64,000 nucleotides of DNA. It comes from Phaeobacter piscinae. Lineage in GTDB: Bacteria; Pseudomonadota; Alphaproteobacteria; Rhodobacterales; Rhodobacteraceae. The notes beneath the pieces were generated by a model. It was not told the origin of the DNA. It saw only the letters and a program-made list of their open reading frames with translations, and made no database searches. The stretch lies in assembly GCF_002407245.1 (NCBI RefSeq), contig NZ_CP010681.1, positions 1,488,001 through 1,552,000 of the forward strand, written 5' to 3'. The position numbers were made by a program, and so were the translations under genes. Below, piece by piece: positions 17,919-27,560 of the stretch. Positions within the stretch are counted from its first letter, which is position 1. Each line of letters begins with the position of its first letter.

Positions 17919-19067
17919 ATGAGCAAGCGCAGCATTTTCGAAGAGGTCTCTGGCAACGAGCCGCAAGAACGCCGACAGGCGACACCCGGCGGTATTGATC
18001 GCACCCGCCGCGGCGCAAGAGGCGCAATTCGGGCGTGGCTGGCAGTGCTGTTTGCGCTGGTGGTGACGATGATTGTTGTCGGCGGGTTGACCCGGCTGAC
18101 CGACAGTGGGCTGTCGATCACCGAATGGCGGCCTGTGACCGGTGCCATGCCACCGCTGAGCGAGGCAGACTGGCAGGCGGAATTCGACAAATACAAAGAA
18201 ATCGATCAGTGGCGCATTGAGAACCAATGGATGCAGCTGGCGGATTTCAAAGAAATCTATTGGTGGGAATGGGGCCATCGCCAGTTGGGCCGGGTGATTG
18301 GCCTGGTCTGGGCGCTGGGGTTCCTTGGCTTTGCGGTTACACGGCAGATCCCGGTTGGTTGGGCCGGACGGCTGGCACTGCCCGGCCTTCTGGGCGCTGT
18401 TCAGGGCGCGATCGGATGGTGGATGGTGGCCTCCGGTGTAACGCAGGGCGAGGGCATGACCTCGGTCGCGTCTTACCGCTTGGCGACGCATCTGGGGTTG
18501 GCCTTTGTCATTCTGGGCTTCATCGCTTGGTATATGTTCCTACTGGGGCGCGAAGAGCGCGATCTGATGCAGGCGCGCCGGGCCAAGGAGACCAAGCTGT
18601 TTGGTCTCTCTACCGGCCTGCTGCACTTCAGCTTTTTGCAGATCATCCTCGGTGCGCTTGTTGCGGGCATCGACGCGGGGCGGTCCTACACCGACTGGCC
18701 CTTGATGGGTGGGCAGATCCTGCCGCCTGAGCCGTTTATGCTGCAGCCGCTCTGGACCAATTTCTTTGAAAACCCGGGCCTTGTGCAGTTCATTCACCGG
18801 ATCAGCGGTTATCTCCTGTTGGCCTTTGGCGTGGTGGTGTGGTTGCGCGGGCGTAACAGCGCCCACCTGCGCACGCGCTTTGCCTTTAACGCGGTCTTTG
18901 CCGCGCTGTTGTTGCAAATGGTCCTCGGTATTGTCACCGTGCTCTATGCGGCGCCCTGGCAGATCGCGATCCTGCATCAGCTGATGGCTGTCTGCCTCTG
19001 GGTCCTGATCCTCAGGGCGCGGTATCTGTCGGGTTATCCCATTGCAACTTCGATTAAGGATCACTGA
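17919..19067 (+). CDS. ctaA: Heme A synthase
   Basis: A 382-residue inner-membrane protein with eight hydrophobic segments. It oxidises the C8 methyl of heme O to make heme A for aa3-type cytochrome oxidase. Heme-ligand regions are visible: EYxxR-like YWWEWGHRQLGR, TSVASYRLATHLGLA, and FIHRISGYLLLAFG near the end. The acidic loop with RLTDSGLSITEWRPVTGAMPP is typical of the alphaproteobacterial type. The ATG at 17919 follows GGAAGAGG. It ends two bases before the next start, so the carboxypeptidase is probably co-transcribed. Confidence 0.93.
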   Translation: MSKRSIFEEVSGNEPQERRQATPGGIDRTRRGARGAIRAWLAVLFALVVTMIVVGGLTRLTDSGLSITEWRPVTGAMPPLSEADWQAEFDKYKEIDQWRIENQWMQLADFKEIYWWEWGHRQLGRVIGLVWALGFLGFAVTRQIPVGWAGRLALPGLLGAVQGAIGWWMVASGVTQGEGMTSVASYRLATHLGLAFVILGFIAWYMFLLGREERDLMQARRAKETKLFGLSTGLLHFSFLQIILGALVAGIDAGRSYTDWPLMGGQILPPEPFMLQPLWTNFFENPGLVQFIHRISGYLLLAFGVVVWLRGRNSAHLRTRFAFNAVFAALLLQMVLGIVTVLYAAPWQIAILHQLMAVCLWVLILRARYLSGYPIATSIKDH

Positions 19068-19069
19068 GA

Positions 19070-20539
19070 ATGAGCGCATTTGACGACTTGATGGCCTATG
19101 AGCGGGACACCCAGGCGCTTGGCCAGATTGCGGGCCGATTGGGCTGGGATCAGGAGACCATGATGCCCCGCGGTGCCGCCCCCCAGCGGGGCGAAGAAAT
19201 GGCCGCGATTGAGGCGGTTCTGCATGCCCGGCGCTCCGATCCGCAGGTCGCTGACTGGCTGGCACGGGCTGAGGCCCCGGATGAGGTGGGTGCGGCGCAG
19301 CTGCGCGAGATCCGTCGCAGTCATGAGCGTGCCGTCAAGGTGCCCGGCGATCTGGCGAAACGCATCGCCCGCGTCACCTCCGAGGCACAGGGAAAATGGG
19401 CCGCCGCTCGGGCGGCTGAGGACGTCGCAGCCTTCCTGCCGGTGCTGGAGGAAGTGGTCGCACTGAAACGCGAAGAGGGGCAGGCCTTGGCTGCCGGGGG
19501 CGATGTCTATGACGCGATGATCGCTGACTATGAACATGGCACCACCGCTGCCGAGATTGCAGCTCTGTTTGATGCCATGCGCCCGCGTCTGGTTGATCTG
19601 CGCGCGCGCGTTTTGGACAAACCCGCGCCGAAGGGCGTCAGCGGGCATTTCGATGCCGACAAGCAGATGGCGTTGACCACAACGCTGGCGGAGACTTTTG
19701 GCTACCAGATGCGCCATGGTCGGGTCGACAAGGCAGTGCATCCTTTCTGTTCCGGAAGCGGTCTGGATGTGCGCGTGACCACGCGGACCAGCGACGATGA
19801 TCCCTTCAACTGTTTCTATTCCACCATTCACGAGGTCGGCCACGCTGCCTATGAGCAGAACATTGATCAGGCCTATCTGCTGACCCCACTGGGGCGCGGC
19901 GTATCTATGGGTGTGCATGAAAGCCAAAGCCGGATCTATGAGAACCAACTGGGCCGCAGCCGTGCCTTTACCGGCTGGTTGTTTGATCAAATGGTGCCGC
20001 AGTTCGGTGACTTTGGCATTGCAGATGCCGATGCGTTCTATGCGGCCGTGAACGCGGTTCACAACGGCTACATCCGGACTGAGGCCGATGAGTTGCAGTA
20101 TAACCTGCATGTGATGATGCGCTTTGATCTGGAGCGCGCGCTGATGTCCGGTGATTTGCAGGTGCAGGATCTGGAGGCGGCCTGGAATGACCGTTTCGCC
20201 GCTGATTTCGGCTATGACGTTGATAAACCCTCCAATGGTTGCCTTCAGGACGTGCATTGGTCGGTGGGGCTGTTTGGCTATTTCCCGACCTATTCGCTGG
20301 GCAATGTCTATGCGGGTTGTCTCTATCAAACGCTGCGTCAGGCGGTGCCGGATCTGGATAAGCAACTGGCGGCGGGGGATACGGTCGCCGCAACCAGCTG
20401 GCTGCGCGATAATCTGCAAACCCATGGCGGGCTGCGCAGCCCGGTTGAGACCATCACCCATGCCGCAGGCATGGCGCCCAGCCCGGAGCCGCTGCTCAGC
20501 TATCTGGAAGAGAAGTTCGGCGCGCTTTACGGGCTGTAA
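19070..20539 (+). CDS. M32-family metallocarboxypeptidase (Taq type)
   Basis: A 489-residue cytoplasmic zinc carboxypeptidase. The metal motif HEVGH has its histidines at residues 254 and 258 (STIHEVGHAAYEQN), and the downstream ESQSR segment supplies the third ligand region. It removes C-terminal residues from peptides with broad specificity. It starts immediately after ctaA and ends at a terminator (20567-20593). A long minus-strand open frame over the same bases is an antisense shadow. Confidence 0.92.
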   Translation: MSAFDDLMAYERDTQALGQIAGRLGWDQETMMPRGAAPQRGEEMAAIEAVLHARRSDPQVADWLARAEAPDEVGAAQLREIRRSHERAVKVPGDLAKRIARVTSEAQGKWAAARAAEDVAAFLPVLEEVVALKREEGQALAAGGDVYDAMIADYEHGTTAAEIAALFDAMRPRLVDLRARVLDKPAPKGVSGHFDADKQMALTTTLAETFGYQMRHGRVDKAVHPFCSGSGLDVRVTTRTSDDDPFNCFYSTIHEVGHAAYEQNIDQAYLLTPLGRGVSMGVHESQSRIYENQLGRSRAFTGWLFDQMVPQFGDFGIADADAFYAAVNAVHNGYIRTEADELQYNLHVMMRFDLERALMSGDLQVQDLEAAWNDRFAADFGYDVDKPSNGCLQDVHWSVGLFGYFPTYSLGNVYAGCLYQTLRQAVPDLDKQLAAGDTVAATSWLRDNLQTHGGLRSPVETITHAAGMAPSPEPLLSYLEEKFGALYGL

Positions 20540-20566
20540 AGCGACACGCCACACAATCAACGAAGC

Positions 20567-20593
20567 CCCCGTCAGTCACTGGCGGGGTTTTTT
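20567..20593 (+). terminator. Rho-independent terminator after the carboxypeptidase gene
   Basis: A 9-bp stem (20567-20575 with 20579-20587, one T-G pair), a 3-base loop and six T. It closes the ctaA-carboxypeptidase transcript. Confidence 0.8.
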
Positions 20594-20633
20594 CCGTTCC
20601 GGTGCCGCGCGCGTCTCGCTGGCGCAGGTCCGT

Positions 20634-20984
20634 TCAGATCAGCGCCATACGCTCGGCGCGTTCAGGATCAGGGAAGGGTCGGTACAGGCCGAAGTCAGCA
20701 GAGGCAATCAGCGCATTCACATTGGCATAGAGCCGCTCGACATTCTCGTCCATTTCACCCAGCACCCGAAACGCCTGATCCAGCTGGGTCATATTCGCGA
20801 ATTCGATTTCCAGCAGAAAATCCCGGTGATTGTCGCTGGCCAGGTTCAGTTTGCGGCGCAGCAGGCGCCAGCCCTGAATGACATCCCGTTCACGCAGATA
20901 GGACATCCATTGGTCCACGGCATTTGCAAAGGCAATCGCCTTCGCCTCGTGATGCAAATCGATCGAGCAGTGATAGAGGTTCAT
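20634..20984 (-). CDS. Small conserved protein, DUF6614-like
   Basis: 116 residues, soluble, starting MNLYHCSIDLHHEAKA. It looks like a ferredoxin-fold or dimeric alpha-beta-barrel type small protein, with an N-terminal strand, a helix, and an acidic helix LDQAFRVLGEMDENVERLY before the ending GLYRPFPDPERAERMALI. The ATG at 20984 follows GGGAGG; the frame open to 21101 has no site. It lies downstream of gyrA on the same strand but is separated from it by a terminator. Its function is unknown. Confidence 0.7.
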   Translation of the reverse strand: MNLYHCSIDLHHEAKAIAFANAVDQWMSYLRERDVIQGWRLLRRKLNLASDNHRDFLLEIEFANMTQLDQAFRVLGEMDENVERLYANVNALIASADFGLYRPFPDPERAERMALI

Positions 20985-21055
20985 GTCAGGCCTCCCTTGG
21001 CGATGGCGTGTATCGCTGGAAGGCTGACAGAAACTGCTTAGGTTTCGATTAACGA

Positions 21056-21083
21056 AAAACGCCACCCCGGAGGGCGGCGTTTT
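21056..21083 (-). terminator. Rho-independent terminator of gyrA
   Basis: Read on the minus strand, a 12-bp stem with one wobble, a 4-base loop and a terminal T-run (TTTTT). It lies 33 bases past the gyrA stop. Confidence 0.82.
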
Positions 21084-21115
21084 AGTGACGTCATGGCGCA
21101 ATAACAGGGGTGAGA

Positions 21116-23872
21116 TCAGGTTGCCTCAGCAGCTTCGCTGGCACCCTCAGACGTGGGAACCTCTGCATCTTCGTCGTCGCGTTCCGCGATCCAGGCAACC
21201 GAGACGACCTCTTCGCCCTTGGCCGTGTTGAACACGCGCACACCACCGGCGCTGCGGGAACGGAACGAGATGCCGTTGACCGGACAGCGGATCGACTGGC
21301 CTTTGGACGTTGCCAGCATGATCTGATCCTCAAGCTCGACCGGGAAGGTCGCGACGATGGCGCCGCCTTTCATGGCACCAACACCCTGTCCGCCACGCCC
21401 GCTGACACGGTAGTCATGTGCGGAGGTCAGATTGCCCACACCAGAGCGGTTGATGGTCACCAAGAGATCATTGGCCGCCAGCATTTCCTGATAGCGCTCC
21501 TCGGAGAGTGAACCTTCGGTTTCTTCACCATTTTCGTCTTCGGCAACCTCGCCGCCAAACTCGGAGCGGAACCGTTTAATGAAGGCATTGCGCTCCCAGG
21601 GTTCTGCGCTGAAGTGGCGGATCACCGACATCGAGACGACCTCATCCCCATCGCTTACCAGTCGGATCCCACGCACCCCGGTCGATTCACGGGAGTTGAA
21701 GACGCGGACGTCGGTGGAGCGGAAGCGGATTGCCCGCCCGGAATTGGTCACCAGCATCACGTCATCATCCTCGGAGCAGATGCGCGCGTTAACCAGCCTG
21801 ACCGAGCCATCCTCCGGCAGCTTCATCGCGATTTTGCCGTTGCGGCGCACATTGGTGAAATCCGACAGGCGGTTGCGACGCACGTCCCCGCCCGAGGTGG
21901 CAAAGACCACCTGTAGGTTTTCCCATTCGTCGTCTGGCACATCGACCGGCATGATCGCCGCGATGGAGACGCCCGGCGGGATCGGCAGAATGTTGACAAT
22001 CGCCTTACCCTTCGACGTGCGGCCACCTTGCGGCAGGCGCCAGGTCTTCAGCTTGTAAACCATGCCATCGGTGGTGAAGAACAACAGCTGGGTATGGGTA
22101 TTGGCCACAAAGAGGTTGGTGACAACATCCTCTTCCTTGGTCTGCATACCCGACAGCCCTTTGCCGCCACGCTTCTGCGCCCGGAAGTCGGCCAGAGGGG
22201 TCCGCTTGATATAGCCGCCGCTGGTGATCGTCACGACCATGTCTTCGCGCTCGATCAAATCCTCGTCTTCCATGTCGCCGGACCAGTCGACGATCTGGGT
22301 GCGACGGGGAACGGCGAAATTATCACGTACTTCGCGCAGCTCGTCCGAGATGATGCCCAGAATACGCTCACGCGAGGACAGGATCTCAAGGTATTCCTTG
22401 ATCTTGCCTGCCAGTTCTTCCAGCTCATCCGTGACTTCTTTGACACCAATCTGGGTGAGACGTTGCAAACGCAGTTCCAGAATGGCGCGGGCCTGAATCT
22501 CGGAGAGATTATAGGTGCCGTCGTCATTCATGGTGTGGGTCGGATCGTCAATCAGACGGATATAAGGTGCGATGTCGACCGCAGGCCAGCGCCGGGTCAT
22601 CAGCTTCTGCCGCGCTTCGGCTGCATCCGCAGAGGCGCGGATGGTTGCGACCACTTCGTCTACATTAGAAACCGCGACGGCCAAACCGCACAGAATATGG
22701 CTGCGTTCCCGCGCCTTGCGCAGATCATAGGCGGTGCGCCGCGCAATCACGTCTTCGCGGAAATCAAGGAAAGACGTCAGGAACCGGCGCAGGGTCAGCT
22801 GTTCAGGGCGACCACCATTCAGAGCCAGCATGTTGCAGCCAAAGTGCGTCTGCATGGGCGAGAAACGATAGAGCTGGTTCAGCACCACCTCAGCCGTGGC
22901 ATCGCGTTTCAGTTCGACAACAACCCGCACGCCGTTGCGATCGGATTCATCCTGAACGTGGCTGACACCCTCGATCTTTTTCTCGCGCACCTGTTCGGCG
23001 ATCTTTTCGATCATCGCCGCCTTGTTGACCTGATACGGGATCTCCTCGACCACGATGGCGTAGCGGTCCTTGCGGATTTCCTCAACGCGGGTCTTGGCGC
23101 GAATGACGACGCTGCCGCGCCCTTCCAGATAGGCCTTGCGCGCGCCGGACCGACCCAGCATCACGCCGCCGGTCGGAAAGTCCGGGCCGGGAACAAAGTC
23201 GATCAGCTGTTCACTGGTCAGATCCGGGTCTTCGATCAGCGCGAGCGTGGCATCAATCACTTCGCCCAGGTTGTGGGGCGGGATATTGGTGGCCATACCA
23301 ACCGCGATACCACCAGCGCCATTGACCAGCATGTTGGGGAACCGCGCGGGCAGAACCGTCGGTTCACGGTCCTTGCCATCGTAGTTGTCCTGAAAATCGA
23401 CCGTGTCTTTTTCAATGTCAGCCAGGATTGAGGCGGCGGGTTTGTCCATCCGCACTTCGGTATAGCGCATGGCGGCTGGGTTATCGCCATCCATGGACCC
23501 AAAGTTGCCCTGACCGTCGAGAAGCGGCAGTGACATGGAGAAATCCTGCGCCATCCGCACCAAGGCGTCATAAATCGCGGAGTCGCCATGGGGGTGGTAT
23601 TTACCCATGACATCGCCAACCGGGCGCGCCGATTTGCGGTAGGGTTTGTCATGCGAATTGCCGACCTCATGCATGGCGTAGAGAATCCGGCGATGAACCG
23701 GTTTCAACCCGTCACGCAGGTCAGGAATGGCGCGGCTGACAATAACCGACATCGCATAGTCGAGATACGATGTGCGCATCTCGGATTCGATGGACACCGT
23801 TGGGCCGTCATACTGGGGCCGTTCAGGTTTGTTTTCGTCCATGTTTTCAGGAGTTTCCGGCGTATCGTTCAC
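21116..23872 (-). CDS. gyrA: DNA gyrase subunit A
   Basis: 918 residues, full length. The breakage-reunion domain carries the catalytic tyrosine Tyr137 (AAMRYTE). The quinolone-determining region reads [13 protein letters not shown] with Ser98 and Asp102, the sensitive-type residues matching E. coli Ser83 and Asp87. The GyrA box is QKRGGKG, at the head of the six-bladed C-terminal wrapping domain, which shows that this is GyrA rather than ParC. An acidic tail ends the protein. It introduces negative supercoils together with GyrB, which is not in the window. Confidence 0.97.
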   Translation of the reverse strand: MNDTPETPENMDENKPERPQYDGPTVSIESEMRTSYLDYAMSVIVSRAIPDLRDGLKPVHRRILYAMHEVGNSHDKPYRKSARPVGDVMGKYHPHGDSAIYDALVRMAQDFSMSLPLLDGQGNFGSMDGDNPAAMRYTEVRMDKPAASILADIEKDTVDFQDNYDGKDREPTVLPARFPNMLVNGAGGIAVGMATNIPPHNLGEVIDATLALIEDPDLTSEQLIDFVPGPDFPTGGVMLGRSGARKAYLEGRGSVVIRAKTRVEEIRKDRYAIVVEEIPYQVNKAAMIEKIAEQVREKKIEGVSHVQDESDRNGVRVVVELKRDATAEVVLNQLYRFSPMQTHFGCNMLALNGGRPEQLTLRRFLTSFLDFREDVIARRTAYDLRKARERSHILCGLAVAVSNVDEVVATIRASADAAEARQKLMTRRWPAVDIAPYIRLIDDPTHTMNDDGTYNLSEIQARAILELRLQRLTQIGVKEVTDELEELAGKIKEYLEILSSRERILGIISDELREVRDNFAVPRRTQIVDWSGDMEDEDLIEREDMVVTITSGGYIKRTPLADFRAQKRGGKGLSGMQTKEEDVVTNLFVANTHTQLLFFTTDGMVYKLKTWRLPQGGRTSKGKAIVNILPIPPGVSIAAIMPVDVPDDEWENLQVVFATSGGDVRRNRLSDFTNVRRNGKIAMKLPEDGSVRLVNARICSEDDDVMLVTNSGRAIRFRSTDVRVFNSRESTGVRGIRLVSDGDEVVSMSVIRHFSAEPWERNAFIKRFRSEFGGEVAEDENGEETEGSLSEERYQEMLAANDLLVTINRSGVGNLTSAHDYRVSGRGGQGVGAMKGGAIVATFPVELEDQIMLATSKGQSIRCPVNGISFRSRSAGGVRVFNTAKGEEVVSVAWIAERDDEDAEVPTSEGASEAAEAT

Positions 23873-24065
23873 GTTGGCTGCCCGTTGTTATTATTGGGTC
23901 TATATATTGTGTCTGCACCATAACAGACAGGGCATATAAGGCGCAAGCAAGCAGGGCGGCGGAGCGCCCCCGCGTTGGAGGTTTTCTGCCAATGGGCTGT
24001 ATTTGTTCGGAATTAACCCTTTCCGTGGTAAGCTACTTTGGGGGGATCCGTAAGGGAGACCTGAA

Positions 24066-24335
24066 ATGGAGACACGCGAAACTGAATTGATGCTGAAGGG
24101 CTACGGTCTGACAACGGCTGAGATGACCTATCACATGCCGGATCACACCCATGTTCTGAACACTTTCGTCTGGCAGGAATATGATCTGGCGCCAGACCAT
24201 CCGCGATTGTTTGAGTTCATCGAATTCTGGAACCGTGAGATTGACGGCCCGCTGCATTCGGTTCGATTTACCCATCGCAAAATGATCAGCCCCGGCGAGT
24301 GGCGCAACGTGAAGGGTGTGCTGCATATGCACTGA
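24066..24335 (+). CDS. usg: Usg-family small protein
   Basis: 89 residues matching the alphaproteobacterial Usg family (first described beside a tryptophan-biosynthesis gene, function unknown). Typical blocks are LKGYGLTTAEMTYHMPDH and FIEFWNREIDGPLHSVRFTH. The ATG follows AAGGGAG at a good distance. It stands alone between divergent gyrA and zwf. The 192 bases to gyrA hold both promoters. Confidence 0.85.
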   Translation: METRETELMLKGYGLTTAEMTYHMPDHTHVLNTFVWQEYDLAPDHPRLFEFIEFWNREIDGPLHSVRFTHRKMISPGEWRNVKGVLHMH

Positions 24336-24597
24336 TCGCGCCGCTAAATGGCCAGTCCGGGCTATAAGTGAGATCCGTGGCGCTTCGGGTGCGCGGGGCT
24401 CGGCTGCGCGTCGCGACGACCATGGGCGGAGATCTGTTTTCTTTCTGAGGCAACTGCTTATACTGGCGCCGAATGGACCCGATGGCAGTGGCTTTTGCGT
24501 GTGCAAGCCGGTGCTGCGGTGACAGGTGCTGGCCTGTGGGACGTGTTTGATGCGCCTCAAGTTGGAATGTGCCCCCCTGGTTGAGAGAAAGCGCAAT

Positions 24598-26085
24598 ATG
24601 GTTTCCCGAGTTATTCCGGTTCAGGCCTTCGATCTTGTGATATTTGGCGGCACGGGGGATCTGGCGCGGCGCAAAATCCTGCCTGCACTGTTCCGGCGCC
24701 ATTGTGCGGGCCAATTGCCGCAGGATGCGCGGATTGTGGGCGCGGCGCGGAGGGCGCTCGGCAGCGATGGCTATCGCGATCTGATCCGCGATGCCTTGCA
24801 AAATGAGTTGAGAGGCGGGGAGATTGCTGCGCGCGGTGAGGAACTGGAGCGATTTCTGGCGCGGCTGGAGTATTTGGCGATTGATGCGGAGGCGCGCGAT
24901 GGCTGGGCGGCGCTGAAACAAATGCTTGGTCTGCCAAGTTCGAATCGAGTGCGGGTGTTTTATTTTTCCGTCGGCCCGGCGCTGTTTGCGCCACTGGCGG
25001 AGCAGATCTGGACGCATCAGCTGGCGGATGACCAGACCCGGATTGTGGTTGAAAAACCCTTCGGCCATGACCTGAGTTCAGCAAAAGCGCTCAATCGCAC
25101 TCTGGCAGGCCACTTCGATGAAAGTCAGATCTACAGGATTGATCACTATCTGGGCAAGGAAACGGTGCAGAACCTGATGGCGATCCGGTTTGGCAATATG
25201 CTGTTTGAGCCCCTCTGGAACAGTCAGTATGTGGATCATATTCAAATTACCGTCGCTGAATCGGTCGGTGTTGACGGTAGAGCGTCGTATTATGACAAGT
25301 CCGGTGCGATGCGGGACATGATGCAAAACCACCTGATGCAGCTGCTGTGCCTGATTGCCATGGAACCCCCGGCAAAATTCGATCCCGATGCCGTGCGCGA
25401 CGAAAAGCTGAAGGTAATCCGGGCGCTGGAGCCGGTGGAACCCCACCATATTGTGCGCGGTCAATACACGTCGGCTGAGGACGGGGCAGGGCGCGACGAC
25501 GACCAATCTTACCGCGAAACCGTGGGGGATCCGCGCTCCACCACCGAAAGCTATGTCGCGCTGAAGGCCCATATCAGCAATTGGCGATGGGCGGGCACGC
25601 CGTTTTATCTGCGCACGGGCAAGCGGCTGGTGGCGCGCTCCTCTGTGATCAATGTGTTCTTCAAGGACGCGCCCCATTCGATTTTTGGCGCCGATGCCGG
25701 ACGCCACGCCAATCTGCTGACCATTCGTCTGCAACCGAATGAGGGCATCACCCTCAAGGTGACCATCAAGGAGCCTGGACCCGGCGGTATGCGGCTGATC
25801 GATGTGCCGCTGGATATGAGCTTTGCCCAGGCGCTGGGGGCGGATATCGACGGCGCGCCCGATGCTTATGAGCGGCTGATCACCGATGTGATCCGGGGCA
25901 ATCAGACGCTGTTCATGCGCGGTGATGAGGTGGAAGCCGCCTGGGCCTGGACGGATCCCATCATTGCGGGCTGGACATCGCGCGGAGATGTGCCAAAACC
26001 CTATGATAGCGGTAGCACCGGACCGGGAGATGCGGATCTCCTGATGCGGCGCGATGAACGGGAATGGCGGGGGATCAACCCATGA
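24598..26085 (+). CDS. zwf: Glucose-6-phosphate 1-dehydrogenase
   Basis: 495 residues. The NADP-binding motif is FGGTGDLARRK, the active-site signature is RIDHYLGKE, and the conserved EKPFGHDL block is present. It oxidises glucose 6-phosphate to the 6-phosphogluconolactone, feeding the Entner-Doudoroff and pentose phosphate routes. The ATG at 24598 has a GAGAGAAAG site; the longer frame to 24526 is judged non-coding. Its stop overlaps the next start (ATGA), so pgl is coupled. No edd/eda follows. Confidence 0.95.
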   Translation: MVSRVIPVQAFDLVIFGGTGDLARRKILPALFRRHCAGQLPQDARIVGAARRALGSDGYRDLIRDALQNELRGGEIAARGEELERFLARLEYLAIDAEARDGWAALKQMLGLPSSNRVRVFYFSVGPALFAPLAEQIWTHQLADDQTRIVVEKPFGHDLSSAKALNRTLAGHFDESQIYRIDHYLGKETVQNLMAIRFGNMLFEPLWNSQYVDHIQITVAESVGVDGRASYYDKSGAMRDMMQNHLMQLLCLIAMEPPAKFDPDAVRDEKLKVIRALEPVEPHHIVRGQYTSAEDGAGRDDDQSYRETVGDPRSTTESYVALKAHISNWRWAGTPFYLRTGKRLVARSSVINVFFKDAPHSIFGADAGRHANLLTIRLQPNEGITLKVTIKEPGPGGMRLIDVPLDMSFAQALGADIDGAPDAYERLITDVIRGNQTLFMRGDEVEAAWAWTDPIIAGWTSRGDVPKPYDSGSTGPGDADLLMRRDEREWRGINP

Positions 26086-26753
26086 ATATTATCGAATATG
26101 CAGATCGGGATATGCTGGCGATTGACGTGGCCAATCAACTGGCTGGTGATCTGAAAACCCATCTTTTGCACCATGACAGCGCGTCCTTTGCCGTCGCAGG
26201 CGGTACCACCCCAGCGCCGATTTTCGACGATCTGTGCGCCGCGGATATCGACTGGGTGCGGGTGCGCCTGATGGCGACGGATGAACGCTGGGTGCCCGCC
26301 GACAGCGCACGTTCCAATGCGCGCATGATCCGCGAGCGTCTGCTGGTCAATCGGGCGGCATCCGCGACCTTCGTGCCGTTTCATGTGCCTGCGCGGGCGC
26401 CAGAGGATGTGCTGGCTGAGGTCGAAAGCCAGATTGAGCCGGATCTGCCGCTTTCTGTTGTCCTGTTGGGGATGGGCGAAGACATGCACACGGCCTCTCT
26501 GTTTCCCGGCGTGCGCGGGCTGAGCGAGGCACTGGCGCCAGATGCGCCGGTGTTGGCGGTGATGCGGCCCGACAGCCAGCCGGAACCGCGTGTCAGCCTA
26601 TCGGCGCGGGTGTTGGACGCGGCGATTGCCAAACATCTGGTGATTTACGGAGAGGCAAAGCGGGAGGCGCTTGAAACCGCCAAATCCTTGCCGCCGGAGG
26701 AGGCGCCAATTCAGGCAGTATTGTCAGAAATGACAGTGCATTGGGCGCCCTAG
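26082..26753 (+). CDS. pgl: 6-phosphogluconolactonase
   Basis: A 223-residue NagB/DevB-type lactonase that hydrolyses the product of Zwf. Conserved blocks are VAGGTTPAPIFDDL, MATDERWVPADSARSN and VLLGMGEDMHTASLFP. The ATG at 26082 overlaps the zwf stop codon. No third pathway gene follows; the next gene is on the opposite strand. Confidence 0.93.
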   Translation: MNIIEYADRDMLAIDVANQLAGDLKTHLLHHDSASFAVAGGTTPAPIFDDLCAADIDWVRVRLMATDERWVPADSARSNARMIRERLLVNRAASATFVPFHVPARAPEDVLAEVESQIEPDLPLSVVLLGMGEDMHTASLFPGVRGLSEALAPDAPVLAVMRPDSQPEPRVSLSARVLDAAIAKHLVIYGEAKREALETAKSLPPEEAPIQAVLSEMTVHWAP

Positions 26754-26787
26754 ATCAGGTAAAGTGTTGAGGGTTGAGATCCGCCGC

Positions 26788-27264
26788 TTAACCCTCTGAA
26801 ACAGCGCCGTCTCGCTCGATCAGGGCGGTGCGGAGGCTGTCTGGCAGCGGGTAGCCCGATTGCCCATCTGGTGTGCGGAGAACCATGATACCGGTCATCG
26901 TTGCACGCAGATCACCAGACCAGATCTGCTGCTCCATCACATATGAGGTCCGGCGGAAGGACACGACGCGAGCCGTGGTGATATAGTCCTCGTCCAGCAC
27001 CATCTCTTTCATGTAATGCACATTTGCGTTGCGCAGCACATTGCGAGGGGCAGGCATCCCGTTGAAATGGGGAGCGAAAAACCGATTGTAGTAGGCCACG
27101 CGCAGGGTCTCGAACCAGCTCAGATAGGCCTTGTTGTTTACGTGATGCAGAATATCCAGCTCGGAAAACCGCACCCGGTCTGCCATTGCCAGCGGCTGCG
27201 GGCTTTTGAGACCGTGATGGCGTTGGGCATCCGGGCTGAGCGGGGTGTGAAAGATCAGATCCAT
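26788..27264 (-). CDS. Acyl-CoA thioesterase, 4HBT hotdog fold
   Basis: 158 residues with the hotdog pattern of 4-hydroxybenzoyl-CoA-type thioesterases: VRFSELDILHHVNNKAYLSW holds the catalytic-site Asp and Asn region, followed by FETLRVAYYNRFF. It should hydrolyse acyl-CoA esters in the cytoplasm. The ATG at 27264 is preferred over a TTG at 27300, though its ribosome site is weak. It is convergent with pgl and not in an operon. Confidence 0.82.
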   Translation of the reverse strand: MDLIFHTPLSPDAQRHHGLKSPQPLAMADRVRFSELDILHHVNNKAYLSWFETLRVAYYNRFFAPHFNGMPAPRNVLRNANVHYMKEMVLDEDYITTARVVSFRRTSYVMEQQIWSGDLRATMTGIMVLRTPDGQSGYPLPDSLRTALIERDGAVSEG

Positions 27265-27411
27265 GCGAAAGTCGCTAGCGAGATTGGCAGCAAGGTGCAA
27301 GTCAGCACGCCGCTACAGGATGTCTCATAAGGGGCATTCGCAACATGCCGTGAATGCAAAATACCACTGAAAATCCAGTGAACTGCGAGGCTGTCTTAAT
27401 GTGAGGGATTT

Positions 27412-27485
27412 TGGAGCGGGTAACGAGAATCGAACTCGTAACTAAAGCTTGGGAAGCTGCCGTGATACCTTTTCACCATACCCGC
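27412..27485 (-). tRNA. tRNA-Gly (anticodon CCC)
   Basis: A 74-base tRNA including an encoded CCA. The acceptor stem GCGGGTA pairs perfectly with TACCCGC, and the T arm ACGAG-TTCGATT-CTCGT is perfect. The anticodon loop TTCCCAA (complement of 27449-27455) gives CCC. The anticodon stem is poor: next to three good pairs there is a C-T opposition and a G-T pair. It reads GGG codons. Confidence 0.93.
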
Positions 27486-27502
27486 GCCAATAAGGGGTGA
27501 TT

Positions 27503-27550
27503 ACCGGTTTCGCGGGGGAGGGTCAAGCGCCCAACCACCCCCGCGACCGG
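27503..27550. other. Long imperfect hairpin between tRNA-Gly and the corrinoid-activase gene
   Basis: Two arms (ACCGG/CCGGT and CGCGGGGG/CCCCCGCG) pair with a 2-base bulge around a 20-base loop. No T-run follows on either strand, so it is not a standard terminator. It may be a Rho-type stop or a processing structure at the 3' end of the minus-strand gene. Confidence 0.45.
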
Positions 27551-27560
27551 CAAAAATGCC

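Noticed and set aside
19061..20560. 499-codon minus-strand open frame
   Set aside because: It lies fully opposite the M32 carboxypeptidase gene, whose HEVGH motif and family match are clear; high GC makes long antisense frames.
22028..23431. 467-codon plus-strand open frame
   Set aside because: Antisense to gyrA; no motif and no ribosome site.
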